From an uncultured Geobacteraceae bacterium (GTDB taxonomy: Bacteria > Desulfobacterota > Desulfuromonadia > Geobacterales > Pseudopelobacteraceae), in contig CAIRBT010000016.1 in the NCBI GenBank assembly GCA_903876875.1, forward strand, positions 1-64,000: 64,000 nucleotides of DNA, written 5' to 3'. Numbering within the stretch: position 1 is the stretch's first letter; each line of letters opens with the position of its first letter. The position numbers and the translations under genes were made by a program. Under the pieces are notes generated by a model that saw nothing but the letters and a program-made list of their open reading frames with translations, was not told the DNA's origin and did no database searches. Positions 27,736-36,920 of this stretch are shown here, one piece after another.

Positions 27736-28179
27736 CTATGAATATTTCTTTTCGATTTCGGTGATTTTATCAAGGCGGGACTGGTGTCGCCCTCCCTCAA
27801 ACTCGGCATCCAGCCAGGCACCGACCAGCTCGCACCCCTTCTGACTGTCCATAACACGACCACCAAGAACCAGAATATTGGCGTTGTTATGTTCCTTGGC
27901 CATACGTGCCATGAAGGTATCTGTCACCAGGGCGGCACGAATACCGGGTACTTTATTGGCGGCAATGGACATACCAATGCCGGTTCCACAGACCAGTATG
28001 CCCCGTTCCGCGTCACCGCCGGCAACCGCTTCCGCCACTTTCAGGCCAAAATCCGGATAGTCAACGGACGAATCATTGTCAGTACCGGCATCACTGACGG
28101 CAAAACCTCTCCGTTCCAGATAACTTTTCAGGTCGCCCTTCAGCTGCAGGCCGCCATGGTCACTTCCGATAATTATCAT
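27736..28179 (-). CDS. rpiB: Ribose-5-phosphate isomerase B
   Basis: 147 residues, interconverts ribose-5-phosphate and ribulose-5-phosphate in the pentose phosphate pathway. [14 protein letters not shown] at the start, VDYPDFG, the catalytic cysteine in [17 protein letters not shown] (about 68) and [10 protein letters not shown] are all standard for RpiB/LacAB. Length is normal. It sits between fabF and glyA, an order also known from Geobacter genomes, and is probably co-transcribed with both. Confidence 0.96.
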   Translation of the reverse strand: MIIIGSDHGGLQLKGDLKSYLERRGFAVSDAGTDNDSSVDYPDFGLKVAEAVAGGDAERGILVCGTGIGMSIAANKVPGIRAALVTDTFMARMAKEHNNANILVLGGRVMDSQKGCELVGAWLDAEFEGGRHQSRLDKITEIEKKYS

Positions 28180-28194
28180 CTGTACCGTCCCGGA

Positions 28195-29427
28195 CTACAG
28201 TTTTTTAAAGAGCAGGGTAGCATTGGTACCACCAAAGCCGAAGTTGTTGCTCATGGCGTACTCAAGCTTGGCATCACGGGCACAGTTCGGCACATAATCA
28301 AGATCACACTCGGGATCGGGCTCCGAATAGTTGATGGTCGGCGGCACCACGCTCTTGTCCATGGCCATGAGGGTATAGACCGTTTCAATACCACCGGCTG
28401 CACCAAGCAGATGGCCGGTCATTGATTTCGTGGAAGAAACCATCAATTTGTGGGCATGGTCGCCAAAGATGCTCTTGATAGCCATGGTTTCATAGACGTC
28501 CCCGATGGGGGTTGAAGTGCCATGGGCATTGATATAGTCCACCTGTTCAGGGGCAATGCCGGCATTTTTGAGAGCCATTTTCATACTGCGAGCACCACCT
28601 TCGCCACCCGGTGCTGGAGAGGTCAAGTGATAGGCATCACCGGTCAGACCATAGCCGACAACTTCCGCATAGATTTTGGCACCACGGGCCTTGGCCGACT
28701 CGTACTCTTCGAGGATAACGATACCGGCTCCCTCACCCATGATGAAACCGTCACGCCCCTTGTCAAAGGGACGGGAAGCCGTAGCAGGGTCATCGTTTCT
28801 ATCAGAAAGTGCCTTCATTGCGGCAAAACCGCCAATGCCAAGTGGCGTAATAACCGATTCCGTACCACCGGCAATCATAGCATCAGCGTCGCCCCGTTTA
28901 ATGACATGGTAGGCGTCACCAATGGAGTGGGTACTAGTTGCACAGGCCGACACGGAAGAAAGGTTTGGCCCCTTGGCTCCGTATTTGATCGAGATGTGAC
29001 CCGGCGCCAGATTGATGATCAGCATAGGGATAAAGAAAGGGGAAATTTTCTTGGGGCCGCTCTCAGCAAGGATAGTATGGTACTTCTCGATCGTCGGCAA
29101 ACCGCCCAGACCGGCACCAACCAGTACTCCAACCCGTTCGGCGTTTTCATCATTGATAACCAGTCCGGAGTCTTCCATTGCGTAATGAGCTGCCGCCAGA
29201 GCATATTGAATAAAGAGATCCATCTTCTTGATCTCTTTTTTGTCAATGAACTCCTCAGCATTAAAATCTGTGACCTCACCAGCAATTTTAACCGGCATGT
29301 CGCTCGTATCAAAACGGGTAATCAGACCAATGCCTGATTTTCCAGCCATCAGCCCATCCCAGTTTTTGGCATTACCGCATCCGAGTGGAGAAACAGCTCC
29401 AACACCAGTAACTACGACTCTTCTCAT
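28195..29427 (-). CDS. fabF: 3-oxoacyl-[acyl-carrier-protein] synthase II
   Basis: 410 residues, condensing enzyme of fatty acid elongation using malonyl-ACP. Begins [16 protein letters not shown]. Catalytic Cys in [15 protein letters not shown] (about 165), the two His in [11 protein letters not shown] (about 303) and [11 protein letters not shown] (about 340), and [10 protein letters not shown] at the C-terminus complete the Cys-His-His triad. Length is normal. Downstream of acpP with a hairpin between (29477-29494), so fabF is likely expressed less than acpP. Confidence 0.97.
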   Translation of the reverse strand: MRRVVVTGVGAVSPLGCGNAKNWDGLMAGKSGIGLITRFDTSDMPVKIAGEVTDFNAEEFIDKKEIKKMDLFIQYALAAAHYAMEDSGLVINDENAERVGVLVGAGLGGLPTIEKYHTILAESGPKKISPFFIPMLIINLAPGHISIKYGAKGPNLSSVSACATSTHSIGDAYHVIKRGDADAMIAGGTESVITPLGIGGFAAMKALSDRNDDPATASRPFDKGRDGFIMGEGAGIVILEEYESAKARGAKIYAEVVGYGLTGDAYHLTSPAPGGEGGARSMKMALKNAGIAPEQVDYINAHGTSTPIGDVYETMAIKSIFGDHAHKLMVSSTKSMTGHLLGAAGGIETVYTLMAMDKSVVPPTINYSEPDPECDLDYVPNCARDAKLEYAMSNNFGFGGTNATLLFKKL

Positions 29428-29476
29428 AATAAATGCTCCGTATTAGCGATCTCGTTCATAGTGACGGAATGAAAGA

Positions 29477-29494
29477 GAGGGGCCTGCGCCCCTC
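29477..29494 (-). terminator. Hairpin between acpP and fabF (possible partial terminator)
   Basis: GAGGGG (29477-29482) pairs with CCCCTC (29489-29494) around a 6-base loop; the minus-strand 3' side reads TCTTTC, a poor U-run. It could make transcription leaky here and favour acpP over fabF, or stabilise the acpP message. Confidence 0.45.
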
Positions 29495-29506
29495 CCCGGT
29501 TTCGTA

Positions 29507-29740
29507 TCAGCTGTGGTCGGTGATGTATTCGATAGCATCACTAACCGTCTGGATTTTCTCGGCATCTTCGTCAGGAATTTCGATATCGAATTCCTCTTCA
29601 AGTGCCATTACCAACTCAACCGTATCAAGGGAGTCGGCCCCGAGATCGTCCATAAAGGATGAATCCGTTTGTACCTGAGATTCTTCAACGCCAAGCTGCT
29701 CCGCAACAATTTCTTTAACCCGTTTTGCAATATCAGACAT
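29507..29740 (-). CDS. acpP: Acyl carrier protein
   Basis: 77 residues, strongly acidic. Carries the growing acyl chain on a phosphopantetheine arm attached to the Ser of [18 protein letters not shown] (Ser about 37), the canonical DSL motif. Start [12 protein letters not shown] has GGAGGTGGAGT upstream. It sits between fabG and fabF in the usual order. A 103-base gap upstream, with a perfect 14-base palindrome, suggests extra control or an internal promoter. Confidence 0.98.
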   Translation of the reverse strand: MSDIAKRVKEIVAEQLGVEESQVQTDSSFMDDLGADSLDTVELVMALEEEFDIEIPDEDAEKIQTVSDAIEYITDHS

Positions 29741-29793
29741 ACTCCACCTCCATGTGATTTTAAACCTTCTCAGGTTCTGTGTATAAAGCTTCG

Positions 29794-29807
29794 TGCTTAA
29801 TTAAGCA
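29794..29807. promoter_or_regulatory. Perfect 14-bp palindrome upstream of acpP
   Basis: TGCTTAATTAAGCA, centred in the fabG-acpP gap about 60 bases before the acpP start. A symmetric site of this kind fits a dimeric regulator; a small hairpin is the alternative. TTGACT lies upstream on the minus strand (about 29825), without a clear -10. Confidence 0.4.
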
Positions 29808-29843
29808 TGAAACATTCAAAAGTCAACCGATATTTCATATTTT

Positions 29844-30581
29844 CTACATGTACATACCGCCATTAACCGAAAGTACCTGCCCCGTAATGTACCCAGACTC
29901 CGTGGAAGCGAGGAATTTAACGGCATTTGCCACATCATCAACGGTGCCAAGTCGCTCCATGGGAATACTCTGCAACAGTGCCTCACGCCCCTTTTCCGGC
30001 AGCACAGCGGTCATGTCGGTTTCGATGAACCCGGGAGCCACGGCATTGACGGTGATAGTCCGCTTTGCCAGTTCCCGCGCCGCAGATTTTGTCATACCAA
30101 AAAGCCCCGCCTTGCTGGCGCAGTAGTTAACCTGCCCCGCATTGCCCATCTCACCCACCACGGAACTGATATTGATGATCCGTCCGTAACGAGCCTTGGT
30201 CATAATCTTCGAGGCTTCCCGCAGGCAGTTGAAGGCTCCTTTCAGATTGGTATCAAGCACCATATCCCAGTCGGCATCCTTCATCCGCATCATCAGGCCA
30301 TCTTTGGTAATCCCCGCATTGTTGACCAGAATATCAAGGCGCCCCTGTTCGGCCATGATTTTCTTAAACAGTGCCTCCACCTCCACCGAATTGGTGACAT
30401 CCAGTTTGAGGGCACAGGCATTTCCCCCTGCCGCTTCGATGGCGGCAACCGTACCGGCGGCACCGGCTTCACTGGTGGCCGTTGCCACCACAAACACGCC
30501 CTCTGCGGCAAGCTTCAGCGCAATTGCCTGGCCGATACCCCGTGAGGCCCCGGTTACCAGTGCGACTTGACCGGTCATCAT
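29844..30581 (-). CDS. fabG: 3-oxoacyl-[acyl-carrier-protein] reductase
   Basis: 245 residues, NADPH-dependent short-chain dehydrogenase that reduces 3-ketoacyl-ACP in fatty acid elongation. TGASRGIGQAIALKLA binds the cofactor, NNAG is at about 86, and the catalytic Ser and YxxxK lie in SSVVGEMGNAGQVNYCASKAG (split; Tyr about 152). Ends YITGQVLSVNGGMYM, the standard FabG ending. ATG at 30581 or 30578 overlaps the fabD stop, so the two are translationally coupled. Confidence 0.97.
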   Translation of the reverse strand: MMTGQVALVTGASRGIGQAIALKLAAEGVFVVATATSEAGAAGTVAAIEAAGGNACALKLDVTNSVEVEALFKKIMAEQGRLDILVNNAGITKDGLMMRMKDADWDMVLDTNLKGAFNCLREASKIMTKARYGRIINISSVVGEMGNAGQVNYCASKAGLFGMTKSAARELAKRTITVNAVAPGFIETDMTAVLPEKGREALLQSIPMERLGTVDDVANAVKFLASTESGYITGQVLSVNGGMYM

Positions 30582-31510
30582 AGCGTACCTCCCGCAGCCT
30601 TCACTCCGGCGCTGTCTTCAATGTTTGACAAGGTAACTTCTTTGGTAATCCGCTTCACTAGCCCGCTCAGCACCTTGCCCGGTCCAAGCTCCACAAAAGA
30701 GGTGACACCGAGTGCTGCCATGGCACGTACTGACTGTTCCCACAACACCGGTGAACAGACCTGAGTAACCAGCAGGGACTTGACCCGCCCACTCTCACTG
30801 TTAGGTGCTGCGTCGGCATTGGCAATAACCGGTACGGACAGTTCTGACACCGTAATACCCTCAAGCACGGCCGCCAGACGATCGGCCGCAGGCTGCATCA
30901 GGGCACAATGAAACGGTGCGCTGACCGGAAGCTGCATCGCTTTCCTGAAGCCACGCCCCTTAGCTATTTCGATGGCACGGGCAACTGCGGCCACACTGCC
31001 GGCAATAACAATTTGACCGGGCGAATTGAAGTTTGCGGGGGATACCACCTCCCCTTCAGCAGCGGTACGACAGATATCGTCAAGAACGTCGATTTCAATG
31101 CCGAGCATGGCGGCCATGGTGCCGGTACCGACCGGTACTGCCTCCTGCATGAAGGTGCCCCGGGCACGCACCGTACGGACGGCATCGGCAAAAGAGAGGG
31201 CACCGGCGCAGACCAGGGCCGAATATTCCCCCAGCGAGTGACCGGCAACAAAATCCGGTTTCAAACCGGTTTCCTGTGCCACTGCCCGTAACACGGCGAT
31301 ACTGGTAGCCAAAATAGCCGGCTGGGTGTTGGCCGTCAGCTTGAGATCGGCCTCACTACCGCTAAAACAGAGTTCGGATAGTTTGAACCCCAGTGCGTCA
31401 TCCGCCTCTTCAAATAGCTGACGGGCAACCGGATAGGCATCGGCCAGTTCCTTGCCCATTCCTGAGTACTGGGAACCTTGACCGGGAAAAATAAAAGCTG
31501 TCTTGGACAT
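30578..31510 (-). CDS. fabD: Malonyl-CoA:ACP transacylase
   Basis: 310 residues, loads malonyl groups from CoA to [22 protein letters not shown] at the N-terminus, the nucleophile Ser in [14 protein letters not shown] (about 92), conserved Arg in [13 protein letters not shown] (about 117), and the catalytic His in SAPFHCALM (about 200). [17 protein letters not shown] closes the domain. Length is normal. Placed between fabH and fabG; its end overlaps the fabG start. Confidence 0.97.
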   Translation of the reverse strand: MSKTAFIFPGQGSQYSGMGKELADAYPVARQLFEEADDALGFKLSELCFSGSEADLKLTANTQPAILATSIAVLRAVAQETGLKPDFVAGHSLGEYSALVCAGALSFADAVRTVRARGTFMQEAVPVGTGTMAAMLGIEIDVLDDICRTAAEGEVVSPANFNSPGQIVIAGSVAAVARAIEIAKGRGFRKAMQLPVSAPFHCALMQPAADRLAAVLEGITVSELSVPVIANADAAPNSESGRVKSLLVTQVCSPVLWEQSVRAMAALGVTSFVELGPGKVLSGLVKRITKEVTLSNIEDSAGVKAAGGTL

Positions 31511-31546
31511 GTGACCTGTTCCTTGTCGAAGTGGGTTGTACTGTTG

Positions 31547-32530
31547 TTACCAGGTAATAAGAGCGGAACCGTAGGCAAAACCGCCACCAAAAGCCACCAG
31601 CAGTATCTTGTCATCCGGTTTGATGACATGCTGACGATTCGCTTCATCAAGAGCAATCGGGATTGAAGCGGAAGAGGTATTGCCGTAACGATGAAGGTTG
31701 GTAAACTGCCGATCCGCCCCGATACCAAGCCGCTTTGCCGTGGCGTCGATAATGCGTCGGTTGGCCTGATGGGGTATCAGAAGGGAAATATCGTCGGCAA
31801 CAAGTCCATTTGCTTCAAGTGCCTTCAGGGAAGCCTCCTCCATGGCACGTACCGCATGCTTGAAGACCTCATTCCCCTCCATGGTGATGTGGAGCAGATC
31901 AGCGTCAATGGTACGGCTGTCCGTTGCCGGATGACGGCTGCCGCTCCCCGGTTGGTAAAGCAGATTCCAGTGGGTACCGTTACTGAAGGTATGGGTTGAA
32001 CAGAGCCGGTGATTCCCTTCCGACGCCTCTAGCACCACGGCACCGGCACCATCACCGAACAGTACGCAGGTATTACGATCCTTCCAGTTAACGATGCGGG
32101 ACAATACTTCGGCACCGATGATCAGAATTTTACGGGCTGAGCCGCTGCGAAGAAATTTTTCCGCCACCGACAGCCCGTAGATAAACCCGGAACAGGCGGC
32201 AGAAATATCAAAGGCGGTGGCATTAACCGCACCGAGCAGATCCTGAACAATACAGGCGGTAGAGGGGAAAGGGAAATCGGGAGTGACGGTACTCAGAATA
32301 ATGAGGTCCAACTCGTCCGGTGCGATTCCTGCCATTTCAAGGGCTCTGCGACCGGCTTCTGCTGCAAACGTGGAGGTAAACTCCCCATCAGCTGCAATAC
32401 GGCGTTCCTTTATTCCTGTCCTGCTGGTGATCCATTCATCACTGGTTTCAACCAGCTGTTCGAGCTCGGCGTTGGTGAGAATCCTGTCTGGTAAAGCTGA
32501 TCCGGTTCCGGTTATTCTGATATTCACCAT
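31547..32530 (-). CDS. fabH: 3-oxoacyl-[acyl-carrier-protein] synthase III
   Basis: 327 residues, starts fatty acid synthesis by condensing acetyl-CoA (or a short acyl-CoA) with malonyl-ACP. Catalytic triad Cys in DISAACSGFIYGL (about 114), His in LIPHQANRRIIDA (about 253) and Asn in YGNTSSASIPIALDEA (about 283). N-terminal ITGTGSALPDRILTNAELE is family-typical. Ten bases after the plsX stop, in the standard plsX-fabH-fabD-fabG order. Confidence 0.97.
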   Translation of the reverse strand: MVNIRITGTGSALPDRILTNAELEQLVETSDEWITSRTGIKERRIAADGEFTSTFAAEAGRRALEMAGIAPDELDLIILSTVTPDFPFPSTACIVQDLLGAVNATAFDISAACSGFIYGLSVAEKFLRSGSARKILIIGAEVLSRIVNWKDRNTCVLFGDGAGAVVLEASEGNHRLCSTHTFSNGTHWNLLYQPGSGSRHPATDSRTIDADLLHITMEGNEVFKHAVRAMEEASLKALEANGLVADDISLLIPHQANRRIIDATAKRLGIGADRQFTNLHRYGNTSSASIPIALDEANRQHVIKPDDKILLVAFGGGFAYGSALITW

Positions 32531-32540
32531 AGAATCTCCA

Positions 32541-33596
32541 TTACTCTGCCGGGGGCGCAGCTGCTATATCCCCTCGTATCGAGACCAGACGATTTTCCGA
32601 TAGTTTCTCGGCAACATGTTCTGAAACACCATTTTTTGCATATTCATGGGCAAAGCGGATGGCATTTTTGATCGCCTTGACGTTGGAACCGCCATGACAG
32701 ATCATACCAACGCCATTTATTCCCAGCAACGGTGCCCCGCCATACTCGGCATAATCAACAATTTTTTTGAAGCGACCAAAGGCACTGGCAACAAAGAGAT
32801 AGCCAATTTTGGAAATCCAGCTCTTGACGATTTCCCGCTTGAGCATTTTACCGGCAGCGTCCGCCAATCCTTCGGAAAGTTTCAGCACGATATTACCGAC
32901 AAACCCGTCACAGACCACCACATCCACCGCACCGGCAAAAATATCCCGTCCTTCGATGTAGCCACAGTAATTGAGGGATGACGTGCGGAGTGAGCTGTTG
33001 GTTTCCCGGGTCAGATCATTCCCCTTGGAATCTTCTTCACCATTGGAGAGCAGACCGACCTTGGGTGATTCTATGCCCATTGCATAGCGGGCATAGACCT
33101 CCCCCATAATGGCGAACTGTACCAGATGGAGCGGTTTGCAATCAACATTACCACCAACATCAAGAACCAGCGTCTGTCCTTTGAGGGTTGGAAACAGCTG
33201 GGCGATGGCCGGCCGTTCTATCCCCTCAATCCGTTTCAGCACGAACATCCCCGCAGCCATGGTCGCCCCGGAATTGCCCGCACTGACTGCAGCACACGCC
33301 TTACCGTCCTTCACCAACTCAAAGGAGCGGCGCACCGATGAATCCCGCTTCTTGCGAATGGCATCGGAAGCGGAATCATGCATACCGACTACTTCACTGG
33401 CGTGAAATATATCGATATCGAGACCATCCACCGAATGTTTGGCAAGCTCGGCTTCAAGGCGTTCACGGTTACCAACCAGAGTCACCGACAAGCCGAATTC
33501 ACGGCAGGCAGCAATGGCACCCTCAACCTCAACAGCGGGGGCGTTATCCCCCCCCATTGCGTCAACAGCAACCCTCATCTGTAGTGGCGTATGCAC
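32541..33596 (-). CDS. plsX: Phosphate acyltransferase PlsX
   Basis: About 351 residues; makes acyl-phosphate from acyl-ACP for phospholipid synthesis (PlsX/PlsY route). The core starts [12 protein letters not shown] and contains [47 protein letters not shown] and [17 protein letters not shown]. Two starts are possible: a GTG at 33596 preceded by GAGAGA, or the ATG at 33578 giving [10 protein letters not shown], which matches relatives better but has no ribosome binding site. It follows rpmF closely, as in many bacteria. Confidence 0.95.
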   Translation of the reverse strand: MHTPLQMRVAVDAMGGDNAPAVEVEGAIAACREFGLSVTLVGNRERLEAELAKHSVDGLDIDIFHASEVVGMHDSASDAIRKKRDSSVRRSFELVKDGKACAAVSAGNSGATMAAGMFVLKRIEGIERPAIAQLFPTLKGQTLVLDVGGNVDCKPLHLVQFAIMGEVYARYAMGIESPKVGLLSNGEEDSKGNDLTRETNSSLRTSSLNYCGYIEGRDIFAGAVDVVVCDGFVGNIVLKLSEGLADAAGKMLKREIVKSWISKIGYLFVASAFGRFKKIVDYAEYGGAPLLGINGVGMICHGGSNVKAIKNAIRFAHEYAKNGVSEHVAEKLSENRLVSIRGDIAAAPPAE

Positions 33597-33607
33597 GAAA
33601 TATCTCT

Positions 33608-33796
33608 CTAGGCTTGGGCGGAAGAAAGTTCGATAACCTCTTTACCTTTATACGTACCACAGGCCAGGCAGGCCCGATGGGGCAACTTGGCTGCTTTGCA
33701 CTGGGGGCAGATTGACAGGGAAGGCGTTGTCAAAAAATCGTGGGCTCTTCTCATATTCTTGCGGGATTTGGAGGTCTTTTTCTTGGGTACAGCCAT
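33608..33796 (-). CDS. rpmF: Ribosomal protein L32
   Basis: 62 residues. Starts [19 protein letters not shown], the common L32 N-terminus, and keeps the four-cysteine zinc ribbon (CPQC and CLAC around residues 30-46). GGAGAAACACC precedes the ATG. It is one of the first genes of the lipid operon, right after yceD. Confidence 0.97.
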   Translation of the reverse strand: MAVPKKKTSKSRKNMRRAHDFLTTPSLSICPQCKAAKLPHRACLACGTYKGKEVIELSSAQA

Positions 33797-33844
33797 GGTG
33801 TTTCTCCTTTTTCCGGTGTTACACGTACTCGTGCCACCGCTCTA

Positions 33845-34387
33845 TTAATGGTTTACCTTAAAGTTTTTCAGCGCACTGAAAGTCAAATGAACCGGCTCGT
33901 TACTGCATGAGCAGGCAGAATGATTCAAATCGATGCCACAGCCGTGGCAAAGCCCTTTACACTCTTCATCGCAGAGCGGCTTTAACGGGATCTCCATGGC
34001 TACCTGCTCTTCAATTTCGTGGGTCAGGTCTATGTCATCGCCACTATACGTCGAAGAAAGCAGATCCATTTCGCCAAGTTCAAGCTCTTCCTCTGCAGTC
34101 AGGGCGTTGGGGCTTTCTTTGCGAAAAAAGATAGTGAAATTGGTATCCACAAAGGAGTCATAATCAACCAGACAACGGGAACATGACAGGGCAAGCGGAG
34201 CCGAAACCCGTCCGGTTACCCGGATAGTGTCATACTCCTTGGTTGCAATCAAATCTCCGACCACCTTGCCGGTGATGCAGCAACTGTGATCCTTCTGCAT
34301 GGCTTCAAGGAGCGGAAATGCTTCCGGTAGTTCCTCAAAATGCAGCGCAACCGGTACATCTTTTATATGGTCAATTACCAGTTTCAC
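33845..34387 (-). CDS. yceD: YceD-family (DUF177) protein
   Basis: About 180 residues. YceD/DUF177 proteins are linked to 23S rRNA / large-subunit accumulation and are encoded next to rpmF. Here LALSCSRCLVDYD (about 78-90) and CDEECKGLCHGCG (about 148-160), plus two further Cys, are conserved, giving two CxxC-like pairs that may bind zinc. Starts are uncertain: GTG at 34387 (MKLVIDHIKDVP), ATG at 34396 or TTG at 34408, all lacking a strong ribosome binding site. It is the first gene after the promoter at 34433-34460. Confidence 0.88.
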   Translation of the reverse strand: MKLVIDHIKDVPVALHFEELPEAFPLLEAMQKDHSCCITGKVVGDLIATKEYDTIRVTGRVSAPLALSCSRCLVDYDSFVDTNFTIFFRKESPNALTAEEELELGEMDLLSSTYSGDDIDLTHEIEEQVAMEIPLKPLCDEECKGLCHGCGIDLNHSACSCSNEPVHLTFSALKNFKVNH

Positions 34388-34432
34388 AGTTCCCATCCGG
34401 CGGTTCAAAGCTAGTATAATTTAAAGCAACCC

Positions 34433-34460
34433 AGTATAGAGAATATAGCTGATTTGTCAA
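34433..34460 (-). promoter_or_regulatory. Sigma-70 promoter of the yceD-rpmF-plsX-fab-rpiB-glyA operon
   Basis: On the minus strand: TTGACA (34460-34455), 16-base spacer, TATACT (34438-34433), about 45 bases upstream of the first gene. Near-consensus, as expected for a housekeeping operon. Confidence 0.8.
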
Positions 34461-34481
34461 GATATTTACTGATTGTTTTTT

Positions 34482-35963
34482 TCACAGCCGCCCGAAGCAT
34501 TCAAGAAGGCTACGCACCCGACTCCCAAGCTCTTCAGGAATCATCTCCCAGTCAAATCGCCACCCCCAGTTTCCAAAGGCGGTACCGGGAATATTCATCC
34601 GTGCCTCACTCCCCAGCCGGAGCAGATCCTGAAAGGGAATTATTGCCGTAGTGGCAACCGACCGAAGCACGATGGCCTCAATCCCACCGACACCATCGTC
34701 CCCGCCCCCCACATACAAATCAACCACTTCACGCTGCTGAGTGGAAAGTGCCTCGTACCATCCAGCGGTCGTATCGTTATCATGGGTACCGGCGTAGACC
34801 ACACAATTTCGCGGGAAATTATGGGGCAGGTAGGGATTTGTCGGGCCGGAATCAAAGGCGAACTGAACTATTTTCATACCGGGAAAATCATAGCGATCAC
34901 GCAGTGCCTCAACCTCCGGTGTAATCACCCCCAGGTCTTCCGCAATAATCGGCATCGTTCCCAACGCCGCCTCTACCGCATCAAACAGCTTCACGCCGGG
35001 TGCCGAAACCCACGTACCGTTAATTGCGGTTGTTTCGCTGACCGGCACATGCCAGGCGGCTTCAAAGCCCCGAAAATGATCAACCCGGACGATGTCGAAC
35101 TGCTCGAACATGAAGCGAAAACGCGTGATCCACCAGTCGAAGCCCGCTTGTTCCATCGTCTCCCAGTTATAGAGTGGATTCCCCCACAGCTGACCGGTTT
35201 CACTAAAATAATCGGGAGGCACGCCGGCCACCACCGTCGGCTTACCCTTGGCATCAAGCAAAAACAGTTCACGGTTACCCCAGACGTCCGCAGAATCATA
35301 CCCCACAAAGATCGGGATATCTCCAATGACGGCAATGCCTTTCCCGGCAGCATATGACCGCAGTTTCTGCCATTGCCGGAAAAACTGCCACTGCAGGTAT
35401 TTCTGCACCCCGATTTCCTGACCAAGGTCAACGGAAGCCTTCTCATACTTTTCCGGAGTCAGCAGTGCATAGGAAGCGGGCCAGGTATCCCAGCAGCGCC
35501 CTTTATAGCGACGTTTCAAGGCCATAAACAGCGCATACCGGTGGAGCCAGGGGGTCTGGTTGCAAAAATCCCAGAAGTCCTGTTTACCGGGGGCGGCATC
35601 GTTGGCCAGAAAAGCGGTTCCTTCCCGCTCAAGCCATTTCAACTTGGATTTGGCCACTCGCTCAAAATCCACCGTACCGGAATGTATCGCCTCTTTACCG
35701 GAAAACCCGGCGGCCGAGGCATTTTCACTACAAATCTGTTGCCGGTCAATCAGCAGCGGATTACCGGCAAAAGCGGAAAAAGCCGAATAGGGGGAGTTGC
35801 CACAGGCCGGTGGAGTAAGCGGCAGCACCTGCCAGTAGGTCATGCCCATGGTAGCCAAAAGATCAACAAAACGATAGGCTTCTTCACCAAAAGAGCCGAT
35901 CCCCCCCTCCCCTGGTAGTGATGTCGGATGCAGCAGAACTCCGCAGGAACGTTTTGAGAGCAT
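34482..35963 (-). CDS. malQ: 4-alpha-glucanotransferase (amylomaltase)
   Basis: 493 residues, GH77 enzyme that transfers maltodextrin segments in glycogen/maltodextrin metabolism. RSCGVLLHPTSLPGEGGIG at the N-terminus; catalytic Asp in RVDHFRGFEAAWHVP (about 290), Glu in PIIAEDLGVITPEVE (about 335) and Asp in VYAGTHDNDTTAGW (about 390). I use the ATG at 35963 because GGGGGGAGC lies just before it; longer starts up to 36050 overlap ppx. Last gene of the queD-to-malQ run; no other glycogen genes are in the window. Confidence 0.94.
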   Translation of the reverse strand: MLSKRSCGVLLHPTSLPGEGGIGSFGEEAYRFVDLLATMGMTYWQVLPLTPPACGNSPYSAFSAFAGNPLLIDRQQICSENASAAGFSGKEAIHSGTVDFERVAKSKLKWLEREGTAFLANDAAPGKQDFWDFCNQTPWLHRYALFMALKRRYKGRCWDTWPASYALLTPEKYEKASVDLGQEIGVQKYLQWQFFRQWQKLRSYAAGKGIAVIGDIPIFVGYDSADVWGNRELFLLDAKGKPTVVAGVPPDYFSETGQLWGNPLYNWETMEQAGFDWWITRFRFMFEQFDIVRVDHFRGFEAAWHVPVSETTAINGTWVSAPGVKLFDAVEAALGTMPIIAEDLGVITPEVEALRDRYDFPGMKIVQFAFDSGPTNPYLPHNFPRNCVVYAGTHDNDTTAGWYEALSTQQREVVDLYVGGGDDGVGGIEAIVLRSVATTAIIPFQDLLRLGSEARMNIPGTAFGNWGWRFDWEMIPEELGSRVRSLLECFGRL

Positions 35964-35991
35964 TCCGCTCCCCCCCGCACTTTCTCCCCGG

Positions 35992-36918
35992 CTATTTTCC
36001 CTCATATTCTCCCCCTGACAGAGCCAGCCCCTCAAGTAGTCCAAAGTCACTCACCTTCATACGCCCGAAGGTAAAACGATCCATGACCGCCATAAGTATG
36101 AGCATTCCGGCAATAATAAGATCTTCCCGCCCCTTTTCCAACCCCTTTACCGCCAGTCGTTCCGGGAGCGTCATACCGGAGAGGCGGGTAAAGAGTGTGC
36201 CGATGTCGATTCTGCTCACCGTCGCATTGTTCACTTTACGGTAATCATAGTCGTCCATTTCCAGGTGAACGGCAGCAATGGTGGTTGCCGTACCAGCCGT
36301 CCCCACCAGTTCGGCATCGACCGGCACCGTCAGGCCGGCAGCAGACAGATCATGCTCCAACGCCCCAATCACTGCTGCCACCCGTGCCAACATCTCATCA
36401 TGTGACGGAAATCCTTCCGTCAACCGGACAACGCCAATCGGCATGCTCCGGATAAATACCGGCACTCCCCCACGGGAAAGCACAAACTCGGTACTTCCTC
36501 CCCCCACGTCAAGGATCACCAGTGATTCCGGTTGACTGTCAAGGCAGGAGAGTACACCGGCCAGGGTCAGACGCGCCTCCCGTTCGCCGTCGATAACCGT
36601 GAGCGTAATGCCGCTTTCCGCCAGAGCCTCAGCAACGAAAGCCGCACCGTTTACCGCATCGCGAACGGCACTGGTTGCCGAAGCATTGACCACAGCAACA
36701 TCGTAGCGGGAAAGCAGTGCGGAAAATCGTCTCAGACAGGCCTGGCCACGGAGCCAGGCTTCGTCAGAAATTCCTTTTTCATCGGTAAAACCGCCACCAA
36801 GCCGGATGATTTCCCGTTCAACGTGAACCGGTGTAATCCCGTGCTCGCCACGCCGGGCAATGAGTAAACGGGCGGTGTTGGTGCCAAAATCCACTGCTGC
36901 ACACAAGTCGTTTTTCAT
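35992..36918 (-). CDS. Ppx/GppA family exopolyphosphatase
   Basis: About 308 residues of the ASKHA fold, hydrolysing polyphosphate or pppGpp. AAVDFGTNTARLLIARRG (phosphate 1 loop), conserved Glu/Arg in VEREIIRLGGGF, ILDVGGGSTEFVLS (phosphate 2) and GTAGTATTIAAV are all present. It lacks the C-terminal HD-like and helical domains of E. coli Ppx, like the many short two-domain members. The start MKNDLCAAVDFG (36918) follows the upstream stop by two bases; an ATG four codons earlier overlaps it. Polyphosphatase or pppGpp hydrolase cannot be told apart here. Confidence 0.9.
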   Translation of the reverse strand: MKNDLCAAVDFGTNTARLLIARRGEHGITPVHVEREIIRLGGGFTDEKGISDEAWLRGQACLRRFSALLSRYDVAVVNASATSAVRDAVNGAAFVAEALAESGITLTVIDGEREARLTLAGVLSCLDSQPESLVILDVGGGSTEFVLSRGGVPVFIRSMPIGVVRLTEGFPSHDEMLARVAAVIGALEHDLSAAGLTVPVDAELVGTAGTATTIAAVHLEMDDYDYRKVNNATVSRIDIGTLFTRLSGMTLPERLAVKGLEKGREDLIIAGMLILMAVMDRFTFGRMKVSDFGLLEGLALSGGEYEGK

Positions 36919-36920
36919 AA

